A stretch of 20,979 nt of DNA from JBBRLA01 sp038231615 (GTDB lineage Bacteria; Myxococcota_A; Polyangia; Palsa-1104; JAEUJZ01), in NCBI GenBank assembly GCA_038231615.1, contig JBBRLA010000059.1:1-20979 (forward strand). Reading direction: 5' to 3'. This document shows, in pieces, positions 20,221 through 20,979 of the stretch (position 1 is the first letter of the stretch; each line of letters starts with the position of its first letter). The notes beneath the pieces are model-generated. The model made no database searches, was not told the origin of the DNA, and saw only the letters and a list, made by a program, of their open reading frames with translations. The translations under genes and the position numbers were made by a program.

Positions 20221-20979
20221 CATGCCAAATAAATCGAAGTCTGGGCGGTCAAGCAAGCGTGAGCAAAGCGAGTCATCGAAGAAGCTGGTTGAAGAGATCG
20301 TCGCGGCGCTGCAGCGCCAGGTCCGAGAGCGTCTTGGGCCAAACTCCACGTTTGAATAGCGGCGAGACGCTGGTTTTGAGATCATGCGGGATGTCCTTTG
20401 GAAGGACGGAGACGACGACCTTCAGGAATCAATCACCGATGCGGATGAAGTTGATGTGGACGGTAAACGGTACGGACGACTGAAGCAGTCGTCGTCGGCG
20501 ACGTACGCCGGTCGTTTTGGCCCGCACTATGTCCAAGAGCCGCTCTACCGCGAACTGGGCGTACACAATGGACCGACGATCAAGCCGATCGAGCTGCGCA
20601 TGGGAATTATCGAGCACATGACACCGGATATGGCCCGCGTAGTGGGCGCGCTGAGCGCGGAGCGTGGCAGTCGGGCACTTGAGAGGACGTTGCGCATCGT
20701 TGGTCATGTGCCGCCGAGTCGAGCGTTTCTGGCTGACCGGATAACCGCGATGGGGGCCAATATCGCGGATGCCGCTGCCGACCTCGAGAGCGACGCCCGC
20801 GCGGTGGAGATTGTGTCGGAGGAGGTCGCGTCAGTGACGCTGTGGCCTGGACCGGATGTCGGTACGAATGAACGAGGTAATCCAGGGGGACAGCGTGCCT
20901 CCACGCACTCGCACGGAGCCCTACGAGCGTGCCCCTCCACCGCCAAGCGAGCATCACTATCGCATGGCGTGGGTCGGCA
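20165..20979 (+). mobile_element. ISKra4-like insertion sequence, left part
   Basis: The element is defined by the transposase gene below. Its left end must lie between the last convincing phage codons and the transposase start (about 20165-20221), but I cannot identify a terminal inverted repeat or target duplication. The right end is outside the window. Confidence 0.5.
20222..20979 (+). pseudogene. ISKra4-family transposase, interrupted
   Basis: From ATG 20222 (GAGG about 6 bases upstream) the frame encodes a basic N-terminus (MPNKSKSGRSSKREQSESSK) and ends at TAG 20357. In the same frame it continues RRDAGFEIMRDVLWKDGDDD, KQSSSATYAGRFGPHYVQEP and LYRELGVHNGPTIKPIELRM, then GIIEHMTPDMARVVGALSAE, the ISKra4-type N-terminal region. 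At about 20843 one extra base shifts the frame; the next frame continues GLDRMSVRMNEVIQGDSVPP and ends SEHHYRMAWVG at the window edge. An in-frame amber codon plus a frameshift make it inactive unless recoded. It faces away from the phage genes it interrupts. Confidence 0.75.

Noticed and set aside
1..20979. tRNA, rRNA or intact phage integrase/attachment site
   Set aside because: No cloverleaf, rRNA-like sequence or integrase motif was found, so the island borders cannot be set by an att site.

Overview
The window is high-GC bacterial DNA with a myxobacterial (Myxococcota/Polyangia-like) flavour. The clues are a Cys-rich lipoprotein with repeated Asp-Leu linkers next to a TPR protein, a heme-c/beta-propeller lipoprotein, a lysine-rich bS21, and a histone-H1-like basic protein. 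This assignment comes from gene content only. No rRNA or tRNA gene was seen.

Positions 1 to about 10,570 look like ordinary chromosome. They hold two small hypothetical genes, a DUF4337 membrane protein divergent from a persulfide-dioxygenase/rhodanese fusion, and rpsU overlapping a lipoprotein alpha/beta-hydrolase. Next come a multi-pass protein with a degenerate M23 (LytM) domain, a minus-strand envelope cluster (TPR protein, Cys-rich lipoprotein, propeller/heme lipoprotein), and a heme oxygenase.

At about 10,570 the character changes sharply. A minus-strand Pro/Ala-rich gene and a plus-strand protein-kinase-like gene meet head to head, and both have lost their 5' ends. From there to 12,200 lie decayed phage-type minus-strand genes, including a DNA-methyltransferase tail. 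From 12,200 to 13,950 lie a HTH protein, an unlisted 56-codon gene, the H1-like protein, a 14-bp perfect palindrome and a hypothetical gene with a TTG start.

Positions 14,200 to 15,660 hold a compact three-gene operon: a protein with two tandem XRE helix-turn-helix domains, a 77-residue unknown, and a PIN-domain RNase-like protein. It is followed by a chain of GAAA-tetraloop hairpins ending in an intrinsic terminator. This looks like a toxin-antitoxin or defence-type module with an unusual composition.

Positions 15,700 to 16,955 are dominated by dispersed and tandem repeats of 24-26 bp words, in two blocks around a zinc-ribbon membrane protein. They adjoin a phage tail module on the minus strand: a truncated upstream gene, a tail assembly chaperone, a lambda-gpGT-like -1 frameshift extension (slippery GGGAAAA plus hairpin), and a tape measure protein. 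The module is cut at its upstream end by an ISKra4-like transposase gene that carries an in-frame stop and a frameshift and runs off the window. The right half is therefore best read as a degraded prophage or accessory island.
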